Shown: piece after piece, positions 8,934-16,950 of the stretch
How the letters are laid out: each line of letters starts with the position of its first letter
Position numbering within the stretch: position 1 is the first letter of the stretch
Assembly (NCBI GenBank): GCA_023246715.1
Contig: JAHFHZ010000005.1
Location: 1 to 50,254, forward strand
Direction: 5' to 3'
Source: Candidatus Magasanikiibacteriota bacterium
GTDB lineage: Bacteria > Patescibacteriota > Patescibacteriia > Magasanikbacterales > GWA2-37-8
DNA length: 50,254 nucleotides
Made by a program: the position numbers and the translations under genes
The notes under the pieces: model-generated
Databases searched by the model: none
Told to the model about the DNA's origin: nothing
The model's input: only the letters and a program-made list of their open reading frames with translations

Positions 8934-9083
8934 CAAATTACGTTATGGGGGTATTGGACCCATTAGATAGTACAACCCATTAGATAAATAAATCCGGGAC
9001 TCTCACCAGGGAAGACATCAAACGCCATTTTAAAAGGAATTTTGTCAAGTAGCATGGCTATACTTAATATTGTTTTTAATTAT

Positions 9084-9237
9084 ATGGAAAACGCCATTCT
9101 GTCCAAATGGACCGGTTCAGTGAATACCGCCGAGCTTGTCCGCAAGCAGTTTTTGAGTGTTACGGCCAAGATGAAGCGAACAATTACGACCCTAAACGTA
9201 TCTTGCGTTTCCTTTCTGCTTTGTTTGAGAGTGAATG
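9084..9237 (+). pseudogene. frameshifted remnant of a small gene
   Basis: Two reading frames join into a protein-like sequence. ATG 9084 gives MENAILSKWTGSVNTAELV and runs to about 9152; the next frame then continues CYGQDEANNYDPKRILRFLS.. to TGA at 9235-9237. An upstream piece in another frame (LTREDIKRHFKRNFVK, 9001-9050) ends at TAG. The composition is protein-like, so this looks like a gene broken by at least one frameshift. No family is recognised. The rest of the 363-base gap (8878-9240) holds only the operon promoter. Confidence 0.4.
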
Positions 9238-9240
9238 AGA

Positions 9241-9639
9241 TTACTTGAACCGCACCGCAAAATTATACATGCCCATCGCACAGAGTCCCCGAATGGTCGT
9301 GCCTGGCTTTTGAGGAGGCACCTTTATAACGGTTTCCCCTGAAGTAGGAAGATTTTCACGATAACCGAGACCAGGAATGGTCAAGGCCGACGAACAGTCA
9401 AACGTTCCATTCGTTTTAACCTTTAGGACAGTCGGCATATTCGCCTTGGCTTCGGTGCTGCGCGGGGAATAGCCGCCCTTCGCCGTAATGTCTATTAGTT
9501 GTGTGCCAGCTGCTATGGTCACGTTAGTTGAGGCTCCTGCGGTTGTTATTTTATTTCCGTCCCCCTTAAAAAGTAATATGCCGCCCCCAATAAATACGAT
9601 CGTCAGGCCAATGGAAAGAATAAGAGTTTTGGTTTTCAT
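9241..9639 (-). CDS. membrane-anchored cupredoxin-like copper protein
   Basis: One N-terminal helix (residues 5-24) anchors a beta-sandwich of about 95 residues with the pattern of the cupredoxin proteins found beside copper transporters: TFDCSSALTIPGLGYRENLP and TTIRGLCAMGMYNFAVRF. Probable metal ligands are Cys82, Cys120, Met122 and Met124. It lies downstream of, and in the same direction as, csoR-copA-HMA/TauE, separated by a palindromic repeat. A role in binding copper outside the membrane is inferred from the family and context. Confidence 0.75.
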   Translation of the reverse strand: MKTKTLILSIGLTIVFIGGGILLFKGDGNKITTAGASTNVTIAAGTQLIDITAKGGYSPRSTEAKANMPTVLKVKTNGTFDCSSALTIPGLGYRENLPTSGETVIKVPPQKPGTTIRGLCAMGMYNFAVRFK

Positions 9640-9730
9640 ATGCGAATGAGTATATATCGTAGATATAAAATTTAGTATTTCTGCTAATTTTTATTTATAA
9701 TTAGCCAAAACAATACTATCAATGTGTACC

Positions 9731-9830
9731 TGTCATTTCGAGCGAAGCGTAGTCGAGAAATCCCTTAGCGTTGGTTTACCAACTAACACCAAGGGATTCC
9801 TCCACTCGTGCGAACTCGGTCGGAATGACA
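9731..9830. repeat. TGTCATTTCGAG-type palindromic element (full copy)
   Basis: A 100-bp element has terminal inverted arms TGTCATTTCGAG and CTCGGTCGGAATGACA and internal AAATCCCTT/AAGGGATT arms. It separates the cupredoxin gene from the copper-transport genes and could act as a transcript-processing or termination structure. A truncated relative lies at 118-192. Confidence 0.75.
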
Positions 9831-9877
9831 ATGAGGAGAAACCCTAAATGAATTCTATGTATGATTAGTATAGCACA

Positions 9878-10903
9878 TTAAAAGTTAAACACCGGCGGAA
9901 TCAAGCCAATCGCTACCAAGCTATTGATGATATTAAAAATCGCAAACAAAATCACGATCAGCCCGGCGCTTTTGAAGAATATTCCGGCTTTCGCGCTATT
10001 CTGAATGCTGAACGAACTAAAACTAATCAAGGCCAAAACCGGCAAAGTGCCGAGCGCAAAGATAAACATGGTCAACGCGCCTTTCAAAAAACTGCCGGTC
10101 GATAAGGTATAAATCTGCATGGATTGGGTAAAGCCGCAGGGAAAAAAGAAGGTGGCAATGCCGATCAATGCGGGGGTCAGCGTGTGGTTAAGTTTGGTGA
10201 CCGTAAACGCTTGGCGCGAAATGAATTTCGGCATGGCTGGTTGCAGGTGTTTGGTGAAGTTAAAAATATCTAAGAGGTTAATCCCGAGGAGTAGCATGGA
10301 GAGGCCAATAATAATGCCGAGCACAAACGTACCGACTGCTCCGAGTTGAAACGCAGCTCCGAGCGTGCCGATCACGCCCCCCAGAATAAAAAACGATGCT
10401 AAACGCCCGCCGTGAAACAAAAGTTGCGGACGGACTTTGTCGCCCTCTTTGGCAAACGTGGCGGACATAGAAAGCACGATCCCACCCACCACGGCCATGC
10501 ACGTTGACAACGAAGCGATAACGCCAATCACAAAGGCCGTACCATAGGTAACGCTTCCGGCATTCACCAAGTTCACAATCCCCAGCTTTTGGAGCAAGAT
10601 AAACAAAAAAGCAAAACCAAGAGCAACTGGAATGGCAATGGTAAATTCTTTCCAGTTAATCTGTTTCTTTTCCGGCTCCGTAGAAAGGGAATGCTCCGAC
10701 AGCAAACCGCTTAATTCTGCGGCAATTTCTGCTAATGGTTTATCACCAAAATCCCCGCATATTTCTACCGTTCGAGCGTGCAAGCTCGACTTAGCGGATG
10801 CTACGCCGGGGTGGTCAACCAATTCAGTTTCGGTCAGGATGACGCACGAGTTGCAATGCATGCCGTGAACGTGAAGGGTGTATATTTTTTGATTTGTATT
10901 CAT
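9878..10903 (-). CDS. HMA domain fused to a TauE/SafE-DsbD-type membrane protein
   Basis: An N-terminal heavy-metal-associated domain (GMHCNSC, Cys17 and Cys20, within residues 1-75) is joined to a membrane part with about six helices. The latter has the two conserved cysteine sites of the DsbD/CcdA-like transporters: SLSTCMAVVGG and FFFPCGFTQSMQ. HMA-plus-TauE/SafE proteins are known from copper-handling loci and are thought to move copper or reducing power across the membrane. The start overlaps the copA stop (ATGA at 10900-10903), so the two are translationally coupled. Copper transport is inferred from the fusion and its neighbours. Confidence 0.85.
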   Translation of the reverse strand: MNTNQKIYTLHVHGMHCNSCVILTETELVDHPGVASAKSSLHARTVEICGDFGDKPLAEIAAELSGLLSEHSLSTEPEKKQINWKEFTIAIPVALGFAFLFILLQKLGIVNLVNAGSVTYGTAFVIGVIASLSTCMAVVGGIVLSMSATFAKEGDKVRPQLLFHGGRLASFFILGGVIGTLGAAFQLGAVGTFVLGIIIGLSMLLLGINLLDIFNFTKHLQPAMPKFISRQAFTVTKLNHTLTPALIGIATFFFPCGFTQSMQIYTLSTGSFLKGALTMFIFALGTLPVLALISFSSFSIQNSAKAGIFFKSAGLIVILFAIFNIINSLVAIGLIPPVFNF

Positions 10904-13194
10904 AATTTTTTGGTTTTAAGCCGTAGGGAATTAGACACAACCGAGACGCTCGAAAACGCCATCGCTAGCCCAGCGAACACGGGATTCAACAGCCAGCCAA
11001 AGATTGGATAAAATACTCCGGCCGCCAGGGGAATGCCGACAATATTATAGATAAAGGCCCAGAATAAATTCTGTTTGATTCCTCGCATGGTCATCTTGGA
11101 GAGCTTGATCGCTTTAATGAGTTTAGAAATATCCCCGCGCAGGAGCGTAATACCAGCGGATTCGATCGCCACATCCGTACCGGTCGCCATCGCAATCCCA
11201 ACATCAGCCTGGGCCAACGCCGGTGCGTCATTCACGCCGTCACCCGCCATCGCGACAATTTTGCCTTGTTTTTGTAGTTCTTTAATCTTTTTCAGTTTAT
11301 CTGCCGGTAGTACCTCGGCCACTACTTCGTCAATACCCACTTGATCGGCAATGGCGCGGGCGGTAGTTCTGTTATCCCCGGTGAGCATGACTACGCTGAT
11401 GCCAAGCCGGTGCAGCTCGGCCACAGCTTCTTTAGCTTCCGGCTTTATCGCGTCCGCGACAAACACCAGGCCCAGTATTTTTTCTTTCGTGGCCAAAATA
11501 ACTGGAGTTGCACCGGCCTGAGCTTCTTCGGCAATCACCTCAGGCGCTACTGACAGACCCAAGTCTTGAATCAAGGCGGTATTACCAGCGTAATATTCGA
11601 CATCATTAATAATTCCGGTAAGCCCTTTGCCTTTGATCGCCTCGAATTTTTCGACGGATACGAATGACAATTTTTTTTCGGACGCATAGGTCACGATGGC
11701 GTGAGCTATGGGGTGCTCGGATTTTTTCTCGAGCGAAGCCAGTATCGTCATGAGTTCGTCGTCTTTTTTATCGGAAAGATTTTTTATACCGATCAGTTCT
11801 GGCTTGCCTCTCGTGATGGTGCCGGTTTTATCCATTACGACGACAGTGGCTTTATGCAGTTTTTCAAGTGTTGCCGCATCTTTAATAAGAATTCCTTCTT
11901 TGGCACCTTTGCCCACGCCGACGATTATGGCGGTGGGTGTGGCGAGGCCGAGCGCACAGGGACAAGCGATAACGAGAATTCCCACAAAGGAAACCAAGCC
12001 GTATGATAGTGCTTGCGAAAATCCTAAGTAGCCCGTACCGATACTTAGCCAGGCAGCTAAAGCAACAACTGCTAGGATAAGTACTATCGGCACAAAGACG
12101 GCAGAAATTTTATCGGCGAGGGCTTGGATGGGGGCTTTACTTCCTTGTGCTTCTTGCACCATGGTAATAATTTGGGCAAGCATCGTTTCTGACCCGATTT
12201 TCGTAGCCCTGAATGTAAATGATCCGCTGGTATTGATGGTTCCGGCGACAACTGTATCGTCGGTATTCTTTTGTACCGGCATGGGTTCGCCGCTCACCAT
12301 TGATTCATCGACATAGGACGACCCTTCGGTAACAATTCCGTCCACGGGAATTTTTCCAGCCGGTTTAACAATTATTAGATCATCGTGTAACACTTGAGTA
12401 ACTGGGATTTCAATTTCCTGGCCACCCCGAATAACTAAGGCAGTCTTAGCTTGCAGGTTGAGGAGTTTTTCAATCGCGTCACCGGTTTTTAATTTTGACC
12501 GGGCTTCTAAATATTTGCCCAGAGTGATAAAAGTCACCACCACAATCGTCACATCATAATAGGTATGTTCGACATTAATAAACGGGCGCAGTGTTTCTTC
12601 AAACGCCGTAATAACGAAGCTGTAGATAAAAGCGGCCAGCGTGCCGATTCCGATCAGCGTATCCATATTGGCCTTGCCATAGCGGATAAACCGATAGACG
12701 CCGACGAGATATGGTTGGCCGACGACAAAGAGGGTGTAGGTCGCAAAAATGGGGAGGAGGTGATGGAAAAATTCTTTCCAAATGTAGGGAGTCGCTGGGA
12801 CTAGGTTAAATTGCGCCAAAATATCTGAGGTCATGACAAAAATACTGAAAATAGTCAACGGGATGACGGACAGCACTTTGCGTCTGAAAGCAGCGAGTTC
12901 GGCTAATTTTTCTTCTTTGGATTGCTGCAATCCCAGATGGGTCGCGTGTTCATCTGGGGACATGCCCATTTCTTTCGTTGCGGGGATAGCTAAAGAATAG
13001 CCAAACGGTTCGATCTTTTTGGAAAGCTCATGCGGATTAGTTTTAGTCTCATCCCAATTCACCTTGGCGGTTTCCGTGCCATAGTTCACTTCGGCCGAAG
13101 CAACACCCGGCACTTTTTTAAAGGTTTTTTCAATCGTACCGGCGCACGAGGCGCAATGCATGCCTTTGATTCTGAAAATTTGATGAGCGTTCAT
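10900..13194 (-). CDS. copA: Cu+-exporting P1B-type ATPase
   Basis: The ATPase has 764 residues. It has one N-terminal HMA domain (GMHCASC, Cys14 and Cys17), the actuator motif VSGEPMPVQ, and the transmembrane CPC motif of Cu+/Ag+ pumps (Cys411-Pro-Cys413 in ACPCALGLATPTA). The phosphorylation site is Asp455 in DKTGTITRG, followed by the HP motif (SEHPIAHAI), TGDN and GDGVNDAPALA. It pumps monovalent copper out of the cytosol. It starts two bases after csoR, so one copper-responsive transcript probably covers csoR, copA and the HMA/TauE gene. Function is secure; strict Cu versus Ag preference cannot be read from sequence. Confidence 0.95.
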   Translation of the reverse strand: MNAHQIFRIKGMHCASCAGTIEKTFKKVPGVASAEVNYGTETAKVNWDETKTNPHELSKKIEPFGYSLAIPATKEMGMSPDEHATHLGLQQSKEEKLAELAAFRRKVLSVIPLTIFSIFVMTSDILAQFNLVPATPYIWKEFFHHLLPIFATYTLFVVGQPYLVGVYRFIRYGKANMDTLIGIGTLAAFIYSFVITAFEETLRPFINVEHTYYDVTIVVVTFITLGKYLEARSKLKTGDAIEKLLNLQAKTALVIRGGQEIEIPVTQVLHDDLIIVKPAGKIPVDGIVTEGSSYVDESMVSGEPMPVQKNTDDTVVAGTINTSGSFTFRATKIGSETMLAQIITMVQEAQGSKAPIQALADKISAVFVPIVLILAVVALAAWLSIGTGYLGFSQALSYGLVSFVGILVIACPCALGLATPTAIIVGVGKGAKEGILIKDAATLEKLHKATVVVMDKTGTITRGKPELIGIKNLSDKKDDELMTILASLEKKSEHPIAHAIVTYASEKKLSFVSVEKFEAIKGKGLTGIINDVEYYAGNTALIQDLGLSVAPEVIAEEAQAGATPVILATKEKILGLVFVADAIKPEAKEAVAELHRLGISVVMLTGDNRTTARAIADQVGIDEVVAEVLPADKLKKIKELQKQGKIVAMAGDGVNDAPALAQADVGIAMATGTDVAIESAGITLLRGDISKLIKAIKLSKMTMRGIKQNLFWAFIYNIVGIPLAAGVFYPIFGWLLNPVFAGLAMAFSSVSVVSNSLRLKTKKL

Positions 13195-13196
13195 AC

Positions 13197-13466
13197 TTAA
13201 TTGGAGAGATTATAAATTTTGAGCAGTTCGTCAATCGCTTTCTTTTTATTATCGATGAGCTGGTGAGCTACGCAGGTGTCGAGATGCCCAGCCAGGAGCT
13301 CGCGTTTGGCGGTTTTAAGGAGGCCAATCACGCTATCCACCTGTTGGATGATTTCGGGGCAGTAACGATCCGCTTCGACCATCTCCACGACTTTGCCAAG
13401 CGTGCCCCGCGCCTGTTTGGCGCATTTGAGGGATTTTTGTTTATTAGATTTTAATAGTTTTACCAT
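13197..13466 (-). CDS. csoR: CsoR-family copper-sensing repressor
   Basis: This all-helical repressor of 89 residues has the Cu(I)-binding Cys36-His61-Cys65 set (RYCPEI and GHLDTC). Copper binding releases CsoR from operator DNA. It is the first gene of the copper operon, 2 bases before copA, and the inverted repeat at 13491-13509 lies about 25 bases before its start, so it probably represses itself and the pump. The ATG at 13466 is the only sensible start. The family also holds nickel, formaldehyde and persulfide sensors; the copper neighbours settle the choice. Confidence 0.93.
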   Translation of the reverse strand: MVKLLKSNKQKSLKCAKQARGTLGKVVEMVEADRYCPEIIQQVDSVIGLLKTAKRELLAGHLDTCVAHQLIDNKKKAIDELLKIYNLSN

Positions 13467-13483
13467 AGAATTATAGGATTAAG

Positions 13484-13509
13484 TAACCTATAACCTATAG
13501 TATAGGTTA
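13484..13509 (-). promoter_or_regulatory. putative CsoR operator
   Basis: TAACCTATA (13491-13499), a central G, and TATAGGTTA (13501-13509) form a perfect 19-bp inverted repeat. A third, overlapping half-site TAACCTATA begins at 13484. It lies just upstream of csoR and overlaps the likely -10 (TATACT on the minus strand). The placement and ACCTATA-TATAGGT symmetry fit copper-operon operators. Confidence 0.7.
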
Positions 13510-13660
13510 TTTCAATTTTTGATGCAAATTCTGTAATGAGCCAGAAAAAGATTTTGGAAGAAGAAGTTATCCGTTCTGAACAAAAGCAGTATGATCGGCT
13601 CGAACCTTGTTCTCGAAACGAAAAAAGCCCACGGGTTAGCCACGGGTGCATGGTCGTTGT

Positions 13661-13735
13661 TGGTAGCCCCAACGGGAATCGAACCCGTGTTACCACATTG
13701 AAAGCGTGGTGTCCTAGCCACTAGACGATGGGGCC
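13661..13735 (-). tRNA. tRNA-Glu (anticodon TTC)
   Basis: The minus strand gives a full cloverleaf: acceptor GGCCCCA/TGGGGCT (first pair G-U), D arm with AGTGGCTAGGAC, anticodon loop CTTTCAA (TTC), T arm ACGGGTTCGATTCCCGT and an encoded CCA. The bases between csoR and this gene (13510-13660) hold no other feature I can support. Confidence 0.95.
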
Positions 13736-13865
13736 ATTATTTGGTACTAAGCGTTCAATCGCCGCCCTACTTTTTCATTTTTTAGTTGTTGTAAATCATC
13801 AGTGCTGCCGACGTAATTCGATCAAAACCGAAATCGGTATGGGGCCGCTTAAATTGAACGGTGCT

Positions 13866-13894
13866 ATAGTATATTTTTTTGCAAAAGAAGTCAA
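13866..13894 (-). promoter_or_regulatory. sigma70-type promoter for tRNA-Glu
   Basis: On the minus strand TTGACT (13889-13894), 17 bases, TACTAT (13866-13871). The transcript would run about 120 bases before the tRNA. No gene is seen in 13736-13952. Confidence 0.5.
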
Positions 13895-13952
13895 TAGTTT
13901 GTTTAAAATAAAAAAAGACCTTTGTAAGTCTGTGTTACGTGAGGAAAGGGGG

Positions 13953-14002
13953 GTGGCGGAGCCGCGCGCCACGGGGTGAGGGGGGCTGCCTGCGGTGGCA
14001 GC
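13953..14002 (-). terminator. two G+C-rich hairpins after the 14.0-kb cassette
   Basis: GCTGCC/GGCAGC (13985-14002) abuts the stop codon of the cassette gene, and GTGGCG/CGCCAC (13953-13972) follows. Neither has a T-run, so this is not a standard intrinsic terminator, but the other two intact cassettes also end in a T-less G+C-rich stem. Confidence 0.4.
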
Positions 14003-14356
14003 TTAGTATAGATCGGGGTCGGTCGAGCTCCCGCCCCCAATTGGGCGGAAATTTTCCCTCAGGATCTTGATTAGCATGGCAATTTTGAACCCTTCAAAAT
14101 GCACAAACTTCTCCGCCCGGAGCGGAGCGAGGAAGTGGACCGGAGTTTGATACCCCGGTCCGCGCGCCTCGAGGAAAGCTGCGCGATCCTCGGCGTTGAG
14201 CACCACCGGGATCTGCCCGGCGGTTAAACGGACCGTGATCGCGGCTGGTGTGTCCGCGCTCGGGGGCAGCGAGATCAGGTGCTGCGCTGGGGCGGTCCTG
14301 GCGGTCGGCACGGCCGGCGGTGCAACCCCTTTGCGAGCATGTGGTCGACGCGACAT
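14003..14356 (-). CDS. unknown protein on a G+C-rich cassette
   Basis: The protein has 117 residues and starts at ATG 14356, preceded by a strong AAGGAGG seven bases upstream. An Arg/Pro/Ala-rich N-terminus (MSRRPHARKG, then VPTARTAPAQ) leads to a compact C-terminal half with TVRLTAGQIPVVLNAEDRAA and an Ile/Leu/Phe-rich end (GFKIAMLIKILRENF). There is no signal peptide or membrane helix. Codon use is far more G/C-rich than in RNase J next door, which suggests transfer. No family is recognised. A longer in-frame reading to 14551 is unlikely because it crosses the promoter and leader. Confidence 0.6.
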   Translation of the reverse strand: MSRRPHARKGVAPPAVPTARTAPAQHLISLPPSADTPAAITVRLTAGQIPVVLNAEDRAAFLEARGPGYQTPVHFLAPLRAEKFVHFEGFKIAMLIKILRENFRPIGGGSSTDPDLY

Positions 14357-14389
14357 GGCGCCCTCCTTTTCAACTCTGTGATGTTGAGC

Positions 14390-14427
14390 GTGATGTCTGA
14401 AAAATAGCGTTATTTTCCAAACATCAC
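14390..14427 (-). other. bipartite hairpin in the cassette leader
   Basis: The outer stem GTGATGT/ACATCAC encloses an inner GAAAATA/TATTTTTC stem with an ACGC loop. It sits between the boxA-like motif and the ribosome-binding site of the 14003-14356 gene. Confidence 0.5.
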
Positions 14428-14430
14428 ACC

Positions 14431-14450
14431 CAACAATCGTTAAAGAACGA
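14431..14450 (-). promoter_or_regulatory. boxA-like motif
   Basis: The minus strand reads CGTTCTTTAACGATTG, close to the rrn boxA antitermination core TGCTCTTTAACA. It lies just after the start of transcription predicted from the 14457-14485 promoter. A similar motif occurs in the 23.7-kb leader. Confidence 0.35.
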
Positions 14451-14456
14451 CACTGA

Positions 14457-14551
14457 AGGCTAGCACATTTTCGGGGTTTTGTCAAGATACCCCGGTGCTC
14501 GCCAAAAATATATAATGGTCTTACTGTAGCACATTTTTGCTTGGTCAACAA
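14457..14551 (-). promoter_or_regulatory. tandem promoters of the 14.0-kb cassette
   Basis: The proximal promoter is TTGACA (14480-14485), 17 bases ending in TGC, TAGCCT (14457-14462), an extended -10 of the TGCTAG type. The distal one is TTGTTG (14546-14551), 17 bases ending in TGC, TACAGT (14523-14528). Two tandem promoters followed by a boxA-like motif recall an rRNA leader. Confidence 0.6.
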
Positions 14552-14588
14552 CGCTTTGGCTTGCTCAAAAATTGAGCTTGTTTAGATA

Positions 14589-14620
14589 ACAAAAAGCCTG
14601 AATCGGTAATATTCAGGCTT
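14589..14620 (-). terminator. intrinsic terminator of rnj
   Basis: AAGCCTGAAT/ATTCAGGCTT is a 10-bp stem with a 7-base loop, followed on the minus strand by a T-run (14589-14593). It lies 29 bases beyond the rnj stop. Confidence 0.85.
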
Positions 14621-14648
14621 GTTGGTTGTGTGTATGTGGGTAGGGCGA

Positions 14649-16670
14649 TTAGACTTCGATTACCACCGGCAGGATCATGGGGCGTTTTTCGGTTTTGGTG
14701 AACAGGAACTGGCCCACGTAATCGCGGATTTTATTGCGGATGTTGTTCGTATCTGTCCACGACAGGGGGTCGGATTCCACCACCATCTTTTTCACCCGGT
14801 GCCGGAGGTCTTCGATGAGTTCTTTATGATCTTTTAGAAAGACAAAGCCGCGGGAAATAATATCTGGATTCTGGACGAGTTTGCCGCTCTTGCTGTCAAC
14901 AGTGGCGATAATAACGACCATGCCGTCTTCGGCGAGTACTTGCCGGTCGCGCAGCACGACATGCTGCGAGTCCGAAATGCCAAGGCCATCCACGAACACA
15001 TATTCGCTGGGGGCTTTTTTGTTGGTCATTTTCAGGCTACCTTGGGAGAGTTCGATGATTGATCCGTTATCTGGCACCAGGATTTTTTCGAGCGGGAAGC
15101 CGTTTTTGACAGCCAAGTTGCGCGCTTCTTTGAGGAAGAAGTGGTTGGCATACACCGGGATGTAATAATCCGGTTTAACTTGGCTGAGCATGTCCACGAT
15201 ATCGCGCCGGGTACCGTGGCCCGACACATGCACGTCCATGAGGTCGCCGTGAATAACATAATCGACCTGGCGGTAAATATTGTCTTTGAGGCGCTGCACG
15301 CTGCGTTCGTTGCCGGGGATAACCGAAGAGGAGAAAATAACCGTGTCATTTTTACGGAAGCGCAGATACTTATGTTCGCGCCGCACAATGCGATTAAGCG
15401 CCGCGTTTTCTTCGCCTTGCGCCCCGGTACAAACGACTACTATTTTATTCTCGGGGTATTTATCGGCTTCGCGTACGTCAATTTGCACGCCTTTGCCGAC
15501 TTTTATATAACCAAGTTCACGGGCGATTTCGATATTCATCTTCATGCTGTAGCCTTCAAGCACTACAAATTTACCAAGTTTTTGCGCCGCTTCAAGCACC
15601 CACTTCACCCGTTCCACCATAGAAGAGAAGGTGGCCAAAATCACGCGCCCCGGAGCATTTTGTAGAATTTCTGTCAGGTTTTTATAGAGTTCTTCGTGCG
15701 TGGCATGGCGGCCTTCGCGAATGGCCCCCAGGCTTTCGAGCATGAGAACGCTCGGACGCTTCACTTTTTGGAGTTGATCGTAGTAAATATGGGTTGAACC
15801 ATCGTCTTCGCGTTCCATGGTCCAATCGCCGGCATGTATGACGCTGCCCGCTGGGGTTTCGAGGATCGTTCCCATGGAATCCATGATGGAGTGTTCTACC
15901 TGGAAAAATTTTACGCGGAAAATACCAAGCTGAATGACATCGTGGATGCTCTTAACCGCAATGGTTCTGAGTCGATTGCCAGTATCTTTTTTATAATCTT
16001 CCTGGCGGTGTTTAATCATGGCGAGCGTCAGCGGCATGCCAACAATCGGAGGATTGCCCAGTTTTTCCAGCAGGATAGGAGCCGCGCCGATATGATCCAG
16101 GTGGCCGTGGCTAAAAATAACGCCGCGGATATTTTTTTCCTTGCCGATTAAGTACTTGGTGTTCGGGATCACATAATCAATACCCGGCATATCTTCTTCG
16201 GGGAACTGCACGCCCATGTCGAGGATAATAATATCGTCGCCATATTCGTAAATGGTCATGTTGCGCCCGACTTCTTCGCAACCGCCGATCGGAATAATGC
16301 GCAGGATGCCTTTGTCGTCAGTCGGCATTTCGCCGGAAGCATGTGTCGGAACAAAACGATTTGGCCGCGGCCCGCGGGCTGGAAAGCGGTTAGTGTCGGG
16401 AAAGGGTCGACGGCCTGTGCTTGGTTTGCCGGAGGCAGGCCGCGGGCTCAATTGGTGGGGGCTCTTGGGAGCTACTTTGAATTGTGGAATGGGGCTGGCG
16501 GCAACAGGGGCGGGGATTGTGCTTGGGGCAGAGGAGGGGGCGGCGCGGCGCACAAAGGGTCGGCTGGTGCCAGCGGCAGCGACCGGGCGGGGCCGACGTT
16601 CAAATGGTGTCGGGGCAGCGCGAAAACGTTTCGCTCCGCCAGGGGGAGGGGAGAAAGTTGGGGAGTTCAT
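14649..16670 (-). CDS. rnj: ribonuclease J
   Basis: This metallo-beta-lactamase/beta-CASP RNase acts in mRNA turnover and RNA 5'-end processing in the cytosol. The metal-binding motif is SHGHLDHIG (His188, His190, Asp192, His193); HAGDW, the beta-CASP region and HVSGHG follow. About 130 N-terminal residues are a low-complexity Pro/Ala/Arg extension (PPPGGAKRFRAAPTPFERRP and similar) that the usual ~555-residue enzyme lacks; the rest has normal length. The extension may bind RNA or protein partners (inference). The ATG at 16670 is the only good upstream start. RNase Y lies a few genes upstream, so both main mRNA-decay nucleases are in this stretch. Confidence 0.95.
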   Translation of the reverse strand: MNSPTFSPPPGGAKRFRAAPTPFERRPRPVAAAGTSRPFVRRAAPSSAPSTIPAPVAASPIPQFKVAPKSPHQLSPRPASGKPSTGRRPFPDTNRFPARGPRPNRFVPTHASGEMPTDDKGILRIIPIGGCEEVGRNMTIYEYGDDIIILDMGVQFPEEDMPGIDYVIPNTKYLIGKEKNIRGVIFSHGHLDHIGAAPILLEKLGNPPIVGMPLTLAMIKHRQEDYKKDTGNRLRTIAVKSIHDVIQLGIFRVKFFQVEHSIMDSMGTILETPAGSVIHAGDWTMEREDDGSTHIYYDQLQKVKRPSVLMLESLGAIREGRHATHEELYKNLTEILQNAPGRVILATFSSMVERVKWVLEAAQKLGKFVVLEGYSMKMNIEIARELGYIKVGKGVQIDVREADKYPENKIVVVCTGAQGEENAALNRIVRREHKYLRFRKNDTVIFSSSVIPGNERSVQRLKDNIYRQVDYVIHGDLMDVHVSGHGTRRDIVDMLSQVKPDYYIPVYANHFFLKEARNLAVKNGFPLEKILVPDNGSIIELSQGSLKMTNKKAPSEYVFVDGLGISDSQHVVLRDRQVLAEDGMVVIIATVDSKSGKLVQNPDIISRGFVFLKDHKELIEDLRHRVKKMVVESDPLSWTDTNNIRNKIRDYVGQFLFTKTEKRPMILPVVIEV

Positions 16671-16821
16671 AATTTTAGAGTAACGAGTAGTTCAAATTAA
16701 ATTAAGTTTTAAATTAAATCAGAAGTTTTAACTAGTGGTGATAAGATTAAGAATAAGAGGAAAGAAACGCGTGAGGCGTTTTAAATGGGGTGAGTTTACA
16801 AAATGGTATGGACCGATTATG

Positions 16822-16905
16822 TGCCGAAGAGAGGACTCGAACCTCCAAGGGGTTGCCCCCACTAGCTCCTGAAGCTAGCGTGTCTACCAGTTTCACCACT
16901 TCGGC
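16822..16905 (-). tRNA. tRNA-Leu (anticodon CAG)
   Basis: Class II cloverleaf: acceptor GCCGAAG/CTTCGGC, anticodon stem CTAGC/GCTAG with loop TTCAGGA (CAG), a long variable arm (TGGGGGCAACCCCTT) and T arm GAGGTTCGAGTCCTC. CCA is not encoded (the next bases read CA after the discriminator A), unlike tRNA-Glu. The remaining bases of 16671-16950 are A/T-rich with no other feature I can support. Confidence 0.93.
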
Positions 16906-16950
16906 CTAGTTTGCGCCTTAGAGTGTAGGGTAAAGCGTTGAAAAAGTCAA

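Noticed and set aside
9042-9248. Intact 68-residue gene
   Set aside because: The better protein-like sequence switches frame in the middle, so a frameshifted remnant explains it better.
13621-13660. Terminator after tRNA-Glu
   Set aside because: The GCCCACGGG and GCCACGGG blocks are direct, not inverted, repeats and form no stable stem.
13536-13724. Plus-strand reading frame across tRNA-Glu
   Set aside because: It covers the tRNA gene on the other strand and has no protein-like composition.
14431-14450. Presence of an rRNA operon near the boxA-like motif
   Set aside because: No 16S, 23S or 5S sequence follows; only the leader resembles rrn.
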